Assembly (NCBI GenBank): GCA_963735955.1
Contig: CAVTND010000008.1
Coordinates: 120,739 to 184,738, forward strand
Source of the DNA: CAVTND01 sp963735955
Lineage (GTDB): Bacteria; Pseudomonadota; Gammaproteobacteria; Burkholderiales; Burkholderiaceae_F
Length of the DNA stretch: 64,000 nt
Reading direction: 5' to 3'
The translations under genes were made by a program, and so were the position numbers. Numbering within the stretch: position 1 is the stretch's first letter; every line of letters starts with the position of its first letter. Under the pieces are notes generated by a model. That model was not told the origin of the DNA and searched no databases. It saw only the letters and a program-made list of their open reading frames with translations. Of this stretch, positions 26,902 to 36,212 are shown piece by piece.

Positions 26902-27537
26902 CTAACTGCTCAGCAGCCGGGCCGGCACGCCGCCGCAGCGAGCCTTTGCCTGTGAGACGTCCCGGACCACCGCCGAACCGGCCGCAATGAATACGTCATC
27001 GGCCAGGGTAGTTCCTTCGATCACAGTTGACCCCGCGCCGATCCAAACACGATCACCGGTCACCACATTGCCGCACAAGGTGGCGTGAGGCGCGACATGG
27101 ACGGCGCGGCCCAACCTGCACTCATGGTCGACGGAAGCACCGGTATTCACGATTCCGAGTTCGCCAATTTCCGCTTCAACCTGGACGATGCTGCCGGCCA
27201 TCAAAACCGTGCCAGGACCGAGCCTGGCAGTCGGCGACACGCGTGAAAATTGACTAATGATGGTGCAAAGTTCGAACCCGAGTTCGCGGACCCGGGCAGC
27301 CACACATTCCCGGACGGCGTTGTTGCCGATGGCGACGAAGGCATGTCGAACGCCCCTGGCTCTCCAGTGCGCCGCTTGAGTCTCGGGCTCAACCCGCACG
27401 CCGACAAGATCGGTCCAGCGGGATTCACCAAGGCACACAATGGGACGAAAGCCGGTCCCGATGCAGGTCTCAATCACGACCTTGGCGTGGCCCCCGGCAC
27501 CGAATATGACGACTTCGGTCAGTGCTTCATTTCCCAT
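26902..27537 (-). CDS. NeuD/PglD-type sugar O/N-acyltransferase, probable perosamine N-acetyltransferase
   Basis: 211 residues from ATG at 27537. The N-terminal Rossmann-like motif VVIFGAGGHAKVV, followed by left-handed beta-helix hexad repeats (SPTARLGPGTVLMAGSIVQ, IGELGIVNTGASVDHECRLG) and a C-terminal RDVSQAKARCGGVPARL cap, is the PglD/NeuD/PerB layout, with the likely base in ASVDHEC. With the aminotransferase and gmd in the same operon, N-acetylation of GDP-perosamine is the simplest role (inference). It lies directly after manC and before wzm. Confidence 0.82.
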   Translation of the reverse strand: MGNEALTEVVIFGAGGHAKVVIETCIGTGFRPIVCLGESRWTDLVGVRVEPETQAAHWRARGVRHAFVAIGNNAVRECVAARVRELGFELCTIISQFSRVSPTARLGPGTVLMAGSIVQVEAEIGELGIVNTGASVDHECRLGRAVHVAPHATLCGNVVTGDRVWIGAGSTVIEGTTLADDVFIAAGSAVVRDVSQAKARCGGVPARLLSS

Positions 27538-27554
27538 CAACGTCCGCGGAAGGG

Positions 27555-28982
27555 CTATGCCCTTCCGTAGTTGTCAACGAGACGCACGATGTCGTCCTCG
27601 CCCAAGTAGGTACCGACCTGAACTTCGACCAGTTCCACTGGCTCCGAAGTGCGGTTTGTCAGGCGATGCCGTTCTCCCAGGGGAATGTAGCGATACTCGC
27701 CGGGTCGCGTAAGGTGTTCAGCGTCGCCAATCTGGACGACCGCCTCACCTCGCACGACAACCCAGTGTTCCGCCCGCTTGTGATGCAGCTGAAGCGAAAG
27801 CGACTGACCCGGGTTTACGACGATGCGCTTGACCTTGTATGCGCTGCGCTCCTCGATCGTGGTGAACGTACCCCACGGCCGGTGCACTGTTACGTGCTCC
27901 TTGGCCGCCAAATTGCCCTCGCTCTTCAGCTGCGCCACGATCTCCCGGACCTGTTGGCTCGATTCCTTGTGCGCGACGAGCACTGCGTCGGCAGTGTCAA
28001 TGACGACCAGGTCATCGACGCCCACCGCTGCCACGAGCCTGTCTTCCGAACGGACGTACGTGCCGCGAGCGTTGACCAGGATCGCGTTGCCTTCAGTCGT
28101 ATTGCCCTGATCATCCGTTTCATGCGCCTGCGCGACCGCCTTCCAGCTGCCGATGTCGCTCCAGCCAAAGGCACAGGGAATCACCGCTACGTTGGCGGCT
28201 TTCTCCATTACCGCGTAGTCAATTGAGATATCGGGCAGTGCGCCAAACAACTCCGGATCAAAGACCACCTGGCTTCCTGACTTCAGATCGCTGCGCGCCG
28301 CGATTGCGCGGGCCGCTTGCAGGACCTCGGGCGCGTGCTGCTCAAGCGCCTGAAGTATCGCAGCGGCGGTAAAGCAGAACATGCCGCTGTTCCAGACGAA
28401 ATTGCCGGCGCGCAGGTATCCCTTCGCCTTTTCGAGCGTCGGCTTCTCGACGAAGCGAATCACCTCATGTGCGCGCGAGTTGTCTATCGTGCTGCCCCAC
28501 TCGATGTAGCCGTAACCTGTTTCCGGCCCGGTCGGTTCGATGCCGAACAGAACCAGTCGACCCTCGCGCTGGGCAAGCGCCGCAGCGTCATTGACGGCCG
28601 CCGTGAATTCCACCTGCTTGTCGATCAGGTGGTCGGCCGCCAGGACCAGGATCACCACTTCCGAGCCGAAGCGCGCCTGCGCCCATAGTGCGGAAAGTGC
28701 CACCGCCGGCGCCGTATTGCGGCCGACCGGCTCGAGCAGAAGCGAGATTTCACCGGCCCCGCTTTGGCCCATCAATTCTTCGGCCGTCTTGTATGAGTAG
28801 GCCATATTGGTGACCACGGCCGCATGGCGCACCTCGGGCAGCGCCCACGCGCGCTCCCAAGTCATTTGCAGAAGGCTCTTGCCTCCCGCGAGCTTCATGA
28901 ACGGCTTAGGCTTCGACGCGCGCGATACAGGCCAAAGCCGGGTACCGGAGCCTCCGGACAGAATCACTGGCAGCACTTGCAT
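27555..28982 (-). CDS. manC: bifunctional mannose-1-phosphate guanylyltransferase / mannose-6-phosphate isomerase
   Basis: 475 residues. The N-terminal pyrophosphorylase has VILSGGSGTRLWPVSR and PKPFMKLAGGKSL, and FVEKPTLEKAKGYL near residue 175. The C-terminal cupin (type II phosphomannose isomerase) has HRPWGTFTTIEE, QLHHKRAEHWVVVRGEA and GEYRYIPLGERHRLTN. It makes GDP-mannose from mannose-1-phosphate and can also supply mannose-6-phosphate, feeding gmd. It lies between the terminal methyltransferase gene and the acetyltransferase gene. Confidence 0.95.
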   Translation of the reverse strand: MQVLPVILSGGSGTRLWPVSRASKPKPFMKLAGGKSLLQMTWERAWALPEVRHAAVVTNMAYSYKTAEELMGQSGAGEISLLLEPVGRNTAPAVALSALWAQARFGSEVVILVLAADHLIDKQVEFTAAVNDAAALAQREGRLVLFGIEPTGPETGYGYIEWGSTIDNSRAHEVIRFVEKPTLEKAKGYLRAGNFVWNSGMFCFTAAAILQALEQHAPEVLQAARAIAARSDLKSGSQVVFDPELFGALPDISIDYAVMEKAANVAVIPCAFGWSDIGSWKAVAQAHETDDQGNTTEGNAILVNARGTYVRSEDRLVAAVGVDDLVVIDTADAVLVAHKESSQQVREIVAQLKSEGNLAAKEHVTVHRPWGTFTTIEERSAYKVKRIVVNPGQSLSLQLHHKRAEHWVVVRGEAVVQIGDAEHLTRPGEYRYIPLGERHRLTNRTSEPVELVEVQVGTYLGEDDIVRLVDNYGRA

Positions 28983-29244
28983 TTGTACTTTCCTTCCTCG
29001 GTGCTTGGCCCAGGAATACTGCGGCGCAGCAGACGAATGCTACCAGTCCGACTGTCGTGGCAAAACATGGCGGACGTTGACCGTGTCACGGCACGGCGTC
29101 AGTCGTCAACGACAATTGCCACCTTGACGTGCAATCGGAGAGAGGCCCTGACGCGCGTGGAACTCTTCTCGTTACACGGACCGTACTTATCGCCAAGGCT
29201 CAGGAAGGGTACCGAGAGGCCAGGCCCGGTTCCAATCGCGCGGT
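28983..29244. other. intergenic stretch with no recognised feature
   Basis: 262 bases between manC and the methyltransferase gene, the longest internal gap of this operon. I see no good reading frame, no strong hairpin and no convincing promoter. It may hold an internal promoter for manC and the genes after it. Confidence 0.3.
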
Positions 29245-30108
29245 TCACATGACCTCAACTTTCTGAGCGACGATTCCGATCGTTGAATTGATCCGGTGTA
29301 GCGGCAGAAGCCAGCGAACACTGCGCACGAGGCGGTGGCGGGAAGACCGCGCCGGCATCAGGTCGAGATTGGTCTGATATCCCGCGGCTTGTGGGTAGAA
29401 CCCTGCGCGCTTGAGCAATTGTTTTGCCTCGCCCAGTCGGTACAGCCGGCGATGGAACCCGTCACTTTGCTTCCTCCTGATATTCCACTCCTCGATACTC
29501 CAGTGGTTGGGCAGGTAGGTGATGATCAGTCCACCACCAAGCCGGAGAACCCGGTGTAGTTCCTTCAGGGACTCATAGTCCATCGCCACATGTTCGAGAG
29601 TCCCAGAGGCCACAACCGCGTCAAACGAAGCGTCGTCGTACGGCAGTCGGACTGTGTCCTTCAAAGTCCGGTAGGTCAGTCCAGCGTAGCCGTGGAACAC
29701 CGAGTACGCTCCCTCCTTTTCAAAGTCGCAGCCCTCTATTTGCAGCTCATTCCCAAGGCGCGCCCGCATCAGACACGAATCGGGGGCATGGCGACACCCC
29801 CAGTCCAGGATCCTGCCGCGCTCAGGCAAGTAGCGCACGTAGAAGTTGAATACTTCCACCTGCCCTTTGATCACCCGCGCCCGGGCATGGTCGCGCAGAT
29901 ACTCGTCGTCAGGCCGGATGGCCAACTGTCGCTCGTACAGGGACTCCAAAAGGTCTGGAAGCTGTTGGCCCTCGAAGGCGACGCTCTCCGGCGCCATCGA
30001 GTCCACCCTGTCCTTGCTTAACCCTTCCACGGCATCGTCCCATGCATCGTCAAGCCCGGCAGCGTACTTGAGTTCGTTGAACCGGACACCGCGATTCGGA
30101 ATGCACAT
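29245..30108 (-). CDS. class I SAM-dependent methyltransferase
   Basis: 287 residues from ATG at 30108. A helical N-terminal region (EGLSKDRVDSMAPESVAF, LESLYERQLAIRPDDEYLR) precedes a methyltransferase core with GRILDWGCRHAPDS (motif I), FDAVVASGTLEHVAMDYESL and LRLGGGLIITYLPNHWS. It is first in the minus-strand O-antigen operon, divergent from algC. A role in methylating the O-antigen sugar or chain end is likely (inference). Confidence 0.78.
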   Translation of the reverse strand: MCIPNRGVRFNELKYAAGLDDAWDDAVEGLSKDRVDSMAPESVAFEGQQLPDLLESLYERQLAIRPDDEYLRDHARARVIKGQVEVFNFYVRYLPERGRILDWGCRHAPDSCLMRARLGNELQIEGCDFEKEGAYSVFHGYAGLTYRTLKDTVRLPYDDASFDAVVASGTLEHVAMDYESLKELHRVLRLGGGLIITYLPNHWSIEEWNIRRKQSDGFHRRLYRLGEAKQLLKRAGFYPQAAGYQTNLDLMPARSSRHRLVRSVRWLLPLHRINSTIGIVAQKVEVM

Positions 30109-30177
30109 TGCGGTTCCTCGATTATTGTCAAAGGCGATGAACCTGGCTGGCTAAAATCTGCAGTTTTGAGAATCCGC

Positions 30178-31585
30178 ATGCGCGCGACACAGTTTCAGCT
30201 TGCCACCTCGATCTTCAAGGCCTACGACATCCGCGGCGTGGTCGCGACCGCTCTTACCCCGAATGCGGTGCGTGCCATCGGCGCGGCGTACGGCTCGCAG
30301 GCGATGGAACTCGGCGTGGCGGTGGCCTGCGTGGGCCGCGACGGCCGCCTCTCGGGGCCGCTGTTGCGTGATGCGTTGATCGAGGGCTTGCGATCGACAG
30401 GCTTGTCGGTCATCGACATCGGCATGGTGCCGACGCCGGTGCTGTACTTCGCCACCCATCATCTGAAGACTGGCTCCGGGTGTCGAGATCACCGGCAGCC
30501 ACAACCCGCCCGAGTACAACGGCCTGAAGATGATGCTGGCCGGCGATACGCTTGCACGGCGACGGCATTCAGGCAATCCGGCAGCGCATCGAGAGCGGGC
30601 GGCTGCGTCGCGGCGCGCAACCCGGGGCGCTGGCGCGCAGGTCGATGTGGTCGAGGCGTATCTGGCGCGCATCACTGGCGACGTCAGGCTTGCACGGCCG
30701 ATGAAGATTGCGATCGACTGCGGCAACGGGGTGGCCGGGCGCGATCGCCCCGCAACTGTATCGTGCGCTCGGCTGCGAGGTCATCGAACTCTTCTGCGAG
30801 GTCGACGGCACTTTTCCCAATCATCATCCCGATCCCGCGCATCCCGAGAATCTGCAGGATCTGATCCGCTGCCTGCGCGAAACCGACGCCGAGATCGGAC
30901 TGGCGTTCGACGGGGATGGCGACCGTCTCGGCGTGGTAACCAAGGACGGCCGCATCATCTATCCCGATCGCCAGATGATGCTGTTCGCGGCAGATGTGCT
31001 GGCAGCATCGCTCGGGCGGCGAGATCATCTTCGACGTCAAGTGCACGCGCAATCTCGCACCGTGGATTCGCAAGCACGGCGGCCGGCCGACGATGTGGCG
31101 TACCGGGCATTCGCTGATCAAGGCCAAGCTCAAGGAAACCGGCGCGCCACTGGCGGGCGAGATGAGCGGTCACATGTTCTTCAACGACCGCTGGTACGGC
31201 TTCGACGATGGGCTTGTACTCGGGCGCGCGCCTGCTGGAAATTCTCAGTCGGCATGCCGATCCGTCAGCGACGTGTTGAATGCCCTGCCCGATTCGATCT
31301 CGACCCCCGAGCTTCAACTCAAGACCGCCGAAGGCGAGAACTTTCGCGCTGATCGAGCGTCTGCAAAAGGAGGCGCGAATTCGCCGATGCGCGCGAAGTG
31401 ATCACGATCGACGGCGTGCGGGTCGAATACGCCGACGGCTTCGGTCTGGCGCGGCCGTCGAACACGACGCCGGTGGTGGTGCTGCGCTTCGAGGCGCGAC
31501 AACGCGGCCGCGCTTGCGCGCATCCAGCCCGACTTCCGGCGCGCGATCCTTGCCAGTCAAGCCGGACGCCGAGTTGCCTTTCTGA
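30178..31585 (+). pseudogene. algC: phosphomannomutase/phosphoglucomutase, broken by about 11 indels
   Basis: Start ATG 30178 (MRATQFQLATSIFKAYDIRG). Piecing frames together gives a complete enzyme of about 465 residues: active-site TGSHNPPEYNG, metal loop FDGDGDRLG, sugar-binding GEMSGHMFF and a C-terminal REVITIDGVRVEYADG. Frame breaks fall near 30480, 30554, 30635, 30739, 31016, 31215, 31266, 31344, 31379, 31497 and 31581, nearly all one extra base. Key residues are intact, so the living gene is probably whole. It would supply mannose-1-phosphate for ManC and glucose-1-phosphate for RmlA. As written it cannot be translated. Confidence 0.85.
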
Positions 31586-31588
31586 CCG

Positions 31589-32609
31589 ATGCAGACCGTG
31601 CTGGTGACCGGCGGCGCGGGTTACATCGGGTCGCACACGATGGTCGAACTGCTGGCCAGCGGCATCGACGTCATCTGTCTCGACAACTTCTCGAACAGCT
31701 CGCCCGAGGCCGTCAAGCGGGTCGAGAAGATCGCCGGCAAACGGGTCACGCATGGTCAAGGGCGATGTGCGCGATCGCGAGGTGCTGGCGCGCGTGTTTC
31801 AAGCGGCCGATCGACGCCGTCGTTCACTTCGCCGCGCTCAAGGCAGTCGGCGAATCGGTCGCGCAAGCCGGTCGAGTACTACGACAACAACGTCGGAGGT
31901 ACGCTGGCGCTGCTCGAGGCGATGGACCGGTGCGACGTCGGCCGATTCGTGTTCAGCTCATCGGCCACCGTCTACGGCGTGCCGGACAAATTGCCGATCG
32001 CCGAGGATCGCGCCGGTCGGCCGGTCAACCCCTATGGGCACACCAAGGCGATGGTCGAGCAGATGCTGCGCGACTGGTGCCGGGCCGGTGGCGCACGCTC
32101 GCGCGATCTCGCTGCGCTACTTCAATCCGATCGGCGCGCATCCGAGCGGCTGATCGGTGAAGACCCGGACGATATTCCGAACAATCTGTTTCCTTTCATC
32201 ACGCAGGTGGCGATAGGCAAGCGCGAGCGCCTGACCGTCTGGGGCGATGACTGGCCGACAGTCCGACGGCACCGGCGTACGCGACTATCTCCATGTGATT
32301 GATCTGGCGCGCGGCCACGTCGCTGCAGTCGAATGCGAATGCGCTCGAGGATGGCTCCGTCGCGATCAATCTCGGCACCGGCCGTGGCACCAGCGTGCTT
32401 GCAGATGGTGCGCGCGTTCGAGGCGGCGTCAGGCCGCACGATTCCCTACGCGATCGGCCCACGCCGTGAGGGCGATGTCGCCTGCCTGCTGGGCGGATGT
32501 TGAACTGGCCGGTGAACGACTGCAGTGGAAGGCGGAATGGGATGTCGAGAAAGCCTGCGCTGACGGCTGGCGCTGGCAGCAAGCCAATCCGAGCGGGTAC
32601 CGTGGGTAG
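31589..32609 (+). pseudogene. galE: UDP-glucose 4-epimerase, broken by about nine indels
   Basis: ATG 31589 follows the algC stop by 3 bases. Pieces in all three frames reconstruct a GalE of about 335 residues: VLVTGGAGYIGSHTMVELL, VVHFAALKAVGES, FVFSSSATVYG, YGHTKAMVEQML, ISLRYFNPIGAHPSG and a C-terminal WDVEKACADGWRWQQANP. Frame breaks lie near 31751, 31810, 31864, 32101, 32150, 32262, 32334, 32400 and 32486. It interconverts UDP-glucose and UDP-galactose for LPS sugars. The dense +1 breaks continue from algC and stop abruptly near 32.5 kb, which fits a poorly corrected assembly patch. Confidence 0.85.
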
Positions 32610-32613
32610 GGAA

Positions 32614-33846
32614 ATGAGCAGCGACCGCGTTCAATTTGCAAATTCGCTGCGTGGCATCGCGGCACTTTCAGTGGTTATCGCGCACTACTTCGGCGTCTTC
32701 TGGACCTACCGCCCCGCAGTCGTCAGCCTGACATTCACCCCGATGCTGCCGCTCGATCTGCACCCGGTTCCCGAGTTCGTCAGATTGCTGAACGCCGGCG
32801 CGCTGTTCAACTGGGGCGCCTATGGCGTGGCACTCTTTTTCCTGATAAGTGGATTCGTCATCCCGCTATCTCTGAAGAAATCGACATGCCTTCAATTTTG
32901 TGTCAATCGATTGTTTCGTCTGTTGCCAACTTATTGGGCGGGTTTCACCCTGACCTTGGTCGCGGTGTGGGTCGGCGGTCTGTACTTCGCTCAGCCTTGG
33001 CCATTTAACGGCGAGGAGGTAAGCATTCATTATTTCCCGGGCCTGAGAGACCTGATGAACGCTCGCAGCATTGATGGCATCGTCTGGACGCTCGAAGTCG
33101 AAATGAAGTTCTATTTCGTCGGTGCTGTTGCGATCATGTGGTTTCGTAGGCAGACCACCGCCGTATTTCTCATTCCCTTGATCCTTCTCGGCCTGGCAAT
33201 CGGTGTAAGCACGCGACTGGATCAAGTGGTGCAGATATCTGCGGATCTCTATCGCTGGACCGCACTCTTGATGTTTGCTGCACAGTACATCTCATTCATG
33301 TTTATCGGCGTTGTCTTCAATTACGTGCACGAGGGTCGCTTGGGCCTGATAAAGGCGGCAATTCTGGTGCCTGCTCTGTTTTCCCTGTTTTGTCTGGCGT
33401 GGGCCACGGGGCCGTACAAGGAGATTCTTGTTGTTGCTTGGAGCTATGGTTTTGCCCTGGTTACTTTTCTCCTGGCGTTTCTCTTCCGGCGATTGTTCAG
33501 GGCCAATGTGTTTTTTGATTTCTTCGCTGATATCAGCTATCCGCTATACGTCGTGCATGCGGTGGGAGGTTACGTGGCGTTGCGCATTCTTCTCGAAATG
33601 GGCTCGCCGAACTGGCTTGCGCTTCCGCTTGTGACGGCGTCGGCGATCGCCCTTTCGTGGGTGATTCATGTTGCGGTCGAGCGGCCGTCACAAAACCTTG
33701 GAAAAAGTCTTTCTCGACGCTTCTCGAGCCCAGGCCCATCAAAGCCGGGAGAATCGCCGCTTGTCGTAAGACGTGCTGTGGCGCAGCTTCCTGAGAAGTC
33801 GGAACCGTTCGACTCGATATCCAGATGTGAGAATACTGATCGTTAA
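32614..33846 (+). CDS. acyltransferase family 3 membrane protein (OafA-like)
   Basis: 410 residues from ATG at 32614, four bases past the galE stop. About ten membrane segments; the N-terminal NSLRGIAALSVVIAHYFGVFW with the conserved R and H, FFLISGFVIPLS, and YPLYVVHAVGGYVALRI near the C-terminus fit acyltransferase 3 proteins. These acetylate surface sugars using cytoplasmic acetyl donors. The gene is visibly more AT-rich than waaC/waaA next to it, hinting at separate acquisition. Likely role: O-acetylation of the LPS glycan (inference). Confidence 0.85.
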   Translation: MSSDRVQFANSLRGIAALSVVIAHYFGVFWTYRPAVVSLTFTPMLPLDLHPVPEFVRLLNAGALFNWGAYGVALFFLISGFVIPLSLKKSTCLQFCVNRLFRLLPTYWAGFTLTLVAVWVGGLYFAQPWPFNGEEVSIHYFPGLRDLMNARSIDGIVWTLEVEMKFYFVGAVAIMWFRRQTTAVFLIPLILLGLAIGVSTRLDQVVQISADLYRWTALLMFAAQYISFMFIGVVFNYVHEGRLGLIKAAILVPALFSLFCLAWATGPYKEILVVAWSYGFALVTFLLAFLFRRLFRANVFFDFFADISYPLYVVHAVGGYVALRILLEMGSPNWLALPLVTASAIALSWVIHVAVERPSQNLGKSLSRRFSSPGPSKPGESPLVVRRAVAQLPEKSEPFDSISRCENTDR

Positions 33847-34789
33847 GACGTCCTCGATGGGCGATGTCGTGCATGCGCTGCCGCTGGCGGCGGACATTTC
33901 GCGCGCGAGGCCTGAGGCCGTCATCGACTGGGCGGTTGAGGAGGCGTTTGCAGCGCTGCCCGCGATGAGCCGACATGTACGCACCGTGCACCGGGTCGCG
34001 CTGCGGCGCTGGCGACACGCACTCTTGTCGGCAAAGACGAGGTACGAAATTAGAACGGCGCGCCAGGCGATCCGGAATTCGAACTATGAGCTGGTGCTCG
34101 ATGCGCAGGGCTTGCTCAAGAGCGCCTGGGTCGCAGGCTGGGCGAACGCGCCAGTGGCCGGATTGTCTTCATCGAGCGCCCGCGAACGATTCGCCGCCAT
34201 GTTCTATTCGCGTCGTTTCAAGGTGTCGCGCGACCTGCATGCAGTCGAACGTTGCCGTCGGTTGGGTGCCGCGGCCTTGGGCTATGAGCCGGTCGGGCGA
34301 CCGCGTTTTGACTTGACGTTGCAGGCGACCCGGTCGATCAGAATGGTCGAGGAAGGTGCGCCTTTCGCCGTGCTGTTGTGCAACGCCAGTCGCGCGTCCA
34401 AGCTTTGGCCAAAAGCGCGCTGGGTCGAGCTTGAGCGCTGGCTGGCAGGGCATGGAATGGCAAGCGTGCTGTTCTGGGGCAGCGAGACGGAGAGCCAACA
34501 GGTTCAGGATCTGGCGCGGCATATGCAGCGCGCGTCGGTCGCACCGAAATCCGGTCTGGAAGCAATCGCCCGAACACTGGCCGAGGCACGACTGGTGATC
34601 GGACTGGATACCGGCCTGACGCACCTTGCCGCCGCGGTCGGAACTGCAACGGTAGGCCTGTACTGCGACTACGACCCGAGCCTGGTCGGCCTTACCGGCG
34701 ACGGTCCGGTTGTGAGCCTCGGCGGAGTCGACCGCCCGCCCGAAGTGAGCGAGGTCATTGCTGCCGCGCAAGCCATGCTCGAGGGGTAG
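33827..34789 (+). CDS. waaC: LPS heptosyltransferase I
   Basis: About 320 residues from GTG at 33827 (read MRILIVKTSSMGDVVHALPL), overlapping the acyltransferase end by 20 bases; an in-frame GTG at 33773 is less likely. The N-terminus, DWAVEEAFAALP, LLCNASRASKLWP and the GLDTGLTHLAAAVGTATVGLY donor-site segment are typical of GT9 heptosyltransferase I. It adds the first L-glycero-D-manno-heptose to Kdo of the inner core, using the donor made by the genes at 4454-7480. Confidence 0.93.
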   Translation: MRILIVKTSSMGDVVHALPLAADISRARPEAVIDWAVEEAFAALPAMSRHVRTVHRVALRRWRHALLSAKTRYEIRTARQAIRNSNYELVLDAQGLLKSAWVAGWANAPVAGLSSSSARERFAAMFYSRRFKVSRDLHAVERCRRLGAAALGYEPVGRPRFDLTLQATRSIRMVEEGAPFAVLLCNASRASKLWPKARWVELERWLAGHGMASVLFWGSETESQQVQDLARHMQRASVAPKSGLEAIARTLAEARLVIGLDTGLTHLAAAVGTATVGLYCDYDPSLVGLTGDGPVVSLGGVDRPPEVSEVIAAAQAMLEG

Positions 34790-34791
34790 CG

Positions 34792-34872
34792 ATGAGCGCC
34801 GCTGGGCCGCTCCCAAGGCGCTCGCTCCCCCTCGGGGGGACGGCGCGCAGCGCCAAGGGGGCCGGCCCATGA
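34792..34872 (+). repeat. intergenic repeat copy A carrying a 26-codon coupled mini-ORF
   Basis: This GC-rich element fills the waaC-waaA gap. It starts with ATGAGCGCCGC and ends with CCCATGAG, where the second ATG is the waaA start, and contains the palindromic CCCCCTCGGGGG. Read from ATG 34792 it encodes a 26-residue peptide (MSAAGPLPRRSLPLGG...) whose TGA overlaps the waaA ATG as ATGA. A diverged copy with the same frame and coupling sits between glyQ and glyS (50811-50888). From memory, similar peptides occur at many gene borders in Burkholderiales. Confidence 0.65.
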
Positions 34873-36212
34873 GCGCCGCACGCGCGGGCTACACCATGCT
34901 GGTTTGGCTCGTGATGCCGCTGGTGGCAATCTACCTGCTATGGCGGTCGTGGCGCCAGCCGGAGTACCGCGCACACTGGGGCGAGCGCTTCGGCTGGACA
35001 CGTTATGCACGCTTGGATACGCGGCCGCTGATTTGGCTGCACGCAGTATCGGTTGGCGAGACACGCGCAGCCGAGCCGCTGGTAGACGCGCTCGCGCTGC
35101 GCTATCCGCAGCATCAGTTTCTACTGACCCACATGACGCCAACCGGCCGCGCGACGGGTCAGACAATCGTCGGGCGTCATCCGGGTCGAATCGTGCAGAT
35201 CTACCTTCCGTACGACCTTCCATTTGCGGTGCGCCGGATGTTGCGCCACTTCGCCCCTGTCGTCGGTATTGGACTCGAGACCGAAACCTGGCCGAATCTG
35301 CTGGCGCTCGCGCGCGAGGCAGGGATCCCGATGGTGCTCGTCAATGCGCGTTTGTCGGAAAGGTCGTTTGCAAAGGCTGCACGCGCGCCCCGCCTGCTGC
35401 GGGAGGCTGCAGCGAATTTCGCGCTGGTTCTGGCCCAGACCGAGGCCGACGCGGTCCGAATGCGGAAGGTCGGCGCACAGCGTGTCGTCGTTGTCGGCAA
35501 TCTGAAATTCGACAATGCGCCGAGTGCTGAACAGGTTGAACAGGGACGCGCCTTGCGCGCGACACTGGCGCATCCTGTCCTGCTCTTTGCGGCGACGCGC
35601 GAGGGCGAAGAGACACTGATTCTCGATGCCCTAAGGCAGGCAGCCAGCGCGTTGGCGGCGATCCAGGCACGGATCCTGATCGTGCCGCGCCATCCGCAGC
35701 GTTTCGACGAAGTCGCTGGTCTGGTGGCTGCACGTGGATGGGAGGTTGTTCGGCGCTTCGAGCAGGCGGACTTTGGCACCGTTGCAGCGGCGCGGGCGGG
35801 TGCCGTGCTGCTCGGCGATTCGATGGGTGAAATGGCGCTTTACTATGCCGCCGCCGATGTGGCGACGATCGGCGGCAGTCTCGCCCCACTGGGTGGTCAG
35901 AACCTGATCGAGGCGTGCGCAGTAGGCACGCCGGTAGTCATGGGTCCGCATACCTTCAACTTTGCGCAGGCGGCCGAGGACGCCCTTGCCGTCGGCGCTG
36001 CGCGCCGCGTGGCCGATGCATCCGAGGCGGTGGCTGCGATGCTTGAAATCGCCGATCCGGCGCGGCGGCAGCTGATGAGCGCTGCCGCGCTGCGCTTCGC
36101 GGAACAACATCGCGGCGCGACCGCCAGAACGGTCGCGCAACTGGCACCGTTTATCGACACCAAGGGCGATGTCGAAGCCAGGCCTGCTGGCGAACCAAGG
36201 CCAGCGAGCTAG
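34869..36212 (+). CDS. waaA: 3-deoxy-D-manno-octulosonic acid (Kdo) transferase
   Basis: 447 residues from ATG at 34869 (MSAARAGYTMLVWLVMPLVA), which provides the membrane anchor. Typical GT30 features follow: WLHAVSVGETRAAEPL with the catalytic glutamate, THMTPTGRATG, YLPYDLPFAVRRMLRHFAP, ETETWPNLL, VGNLKFDN and GGSLAPLGGQNLIEACAVGTPVVMGPH. It transfers Kdo from CMP-Kdo to lipid A precursor. An upstream in-frame start at 34758 would read through the repeat and is rejected. Its stop codon overlaps the tolC stop at CTAG. Confidence 0.95.
   Translation: MSAARAGYTMLVWLVMPLVAIYLLWRSWRQPEYRAHWGERFGWTRYARLDTRPLIWLHAVSVGETRAAEPLVDALALRYPQHQFLLTHMTPTGRATGQTIVGRHPGRIVQIYLPYDLPFAVRRMLRHFAPVVGIGLETETWPNLLALAREAGIPMVLVNARLSERSFAKAARAPRLLREAAANFALVLAQTEADAVRMRKVGAQRVVVVGNLKFDNAPSAEQVEQGRALRATLAHPVLLFAATREGEETLILDALRQAASALAAIQARILIVPRHPQRFDEVAGLVAARGWEVVRRFEQADFGTVAAARAGAVLLGDSMGEMALYYAAADVATIGGSLAPLGGQNLIEACAVGTPVVMGPHTFNFAQAAEDALAVGAARRVADASEAVAAMLEIADPARRQLMSAAALRFAEQHRGATARTVAQLAPFIDTKGDVEARPAGEPRPAS

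Noticed and set aside
30178..32609. true pseudogenes or programmed frameshifting in algC and galE
   Set aside because: About 20 scattered +1 breaks with intact motifs and no slippery-site pattern point to sequence error.
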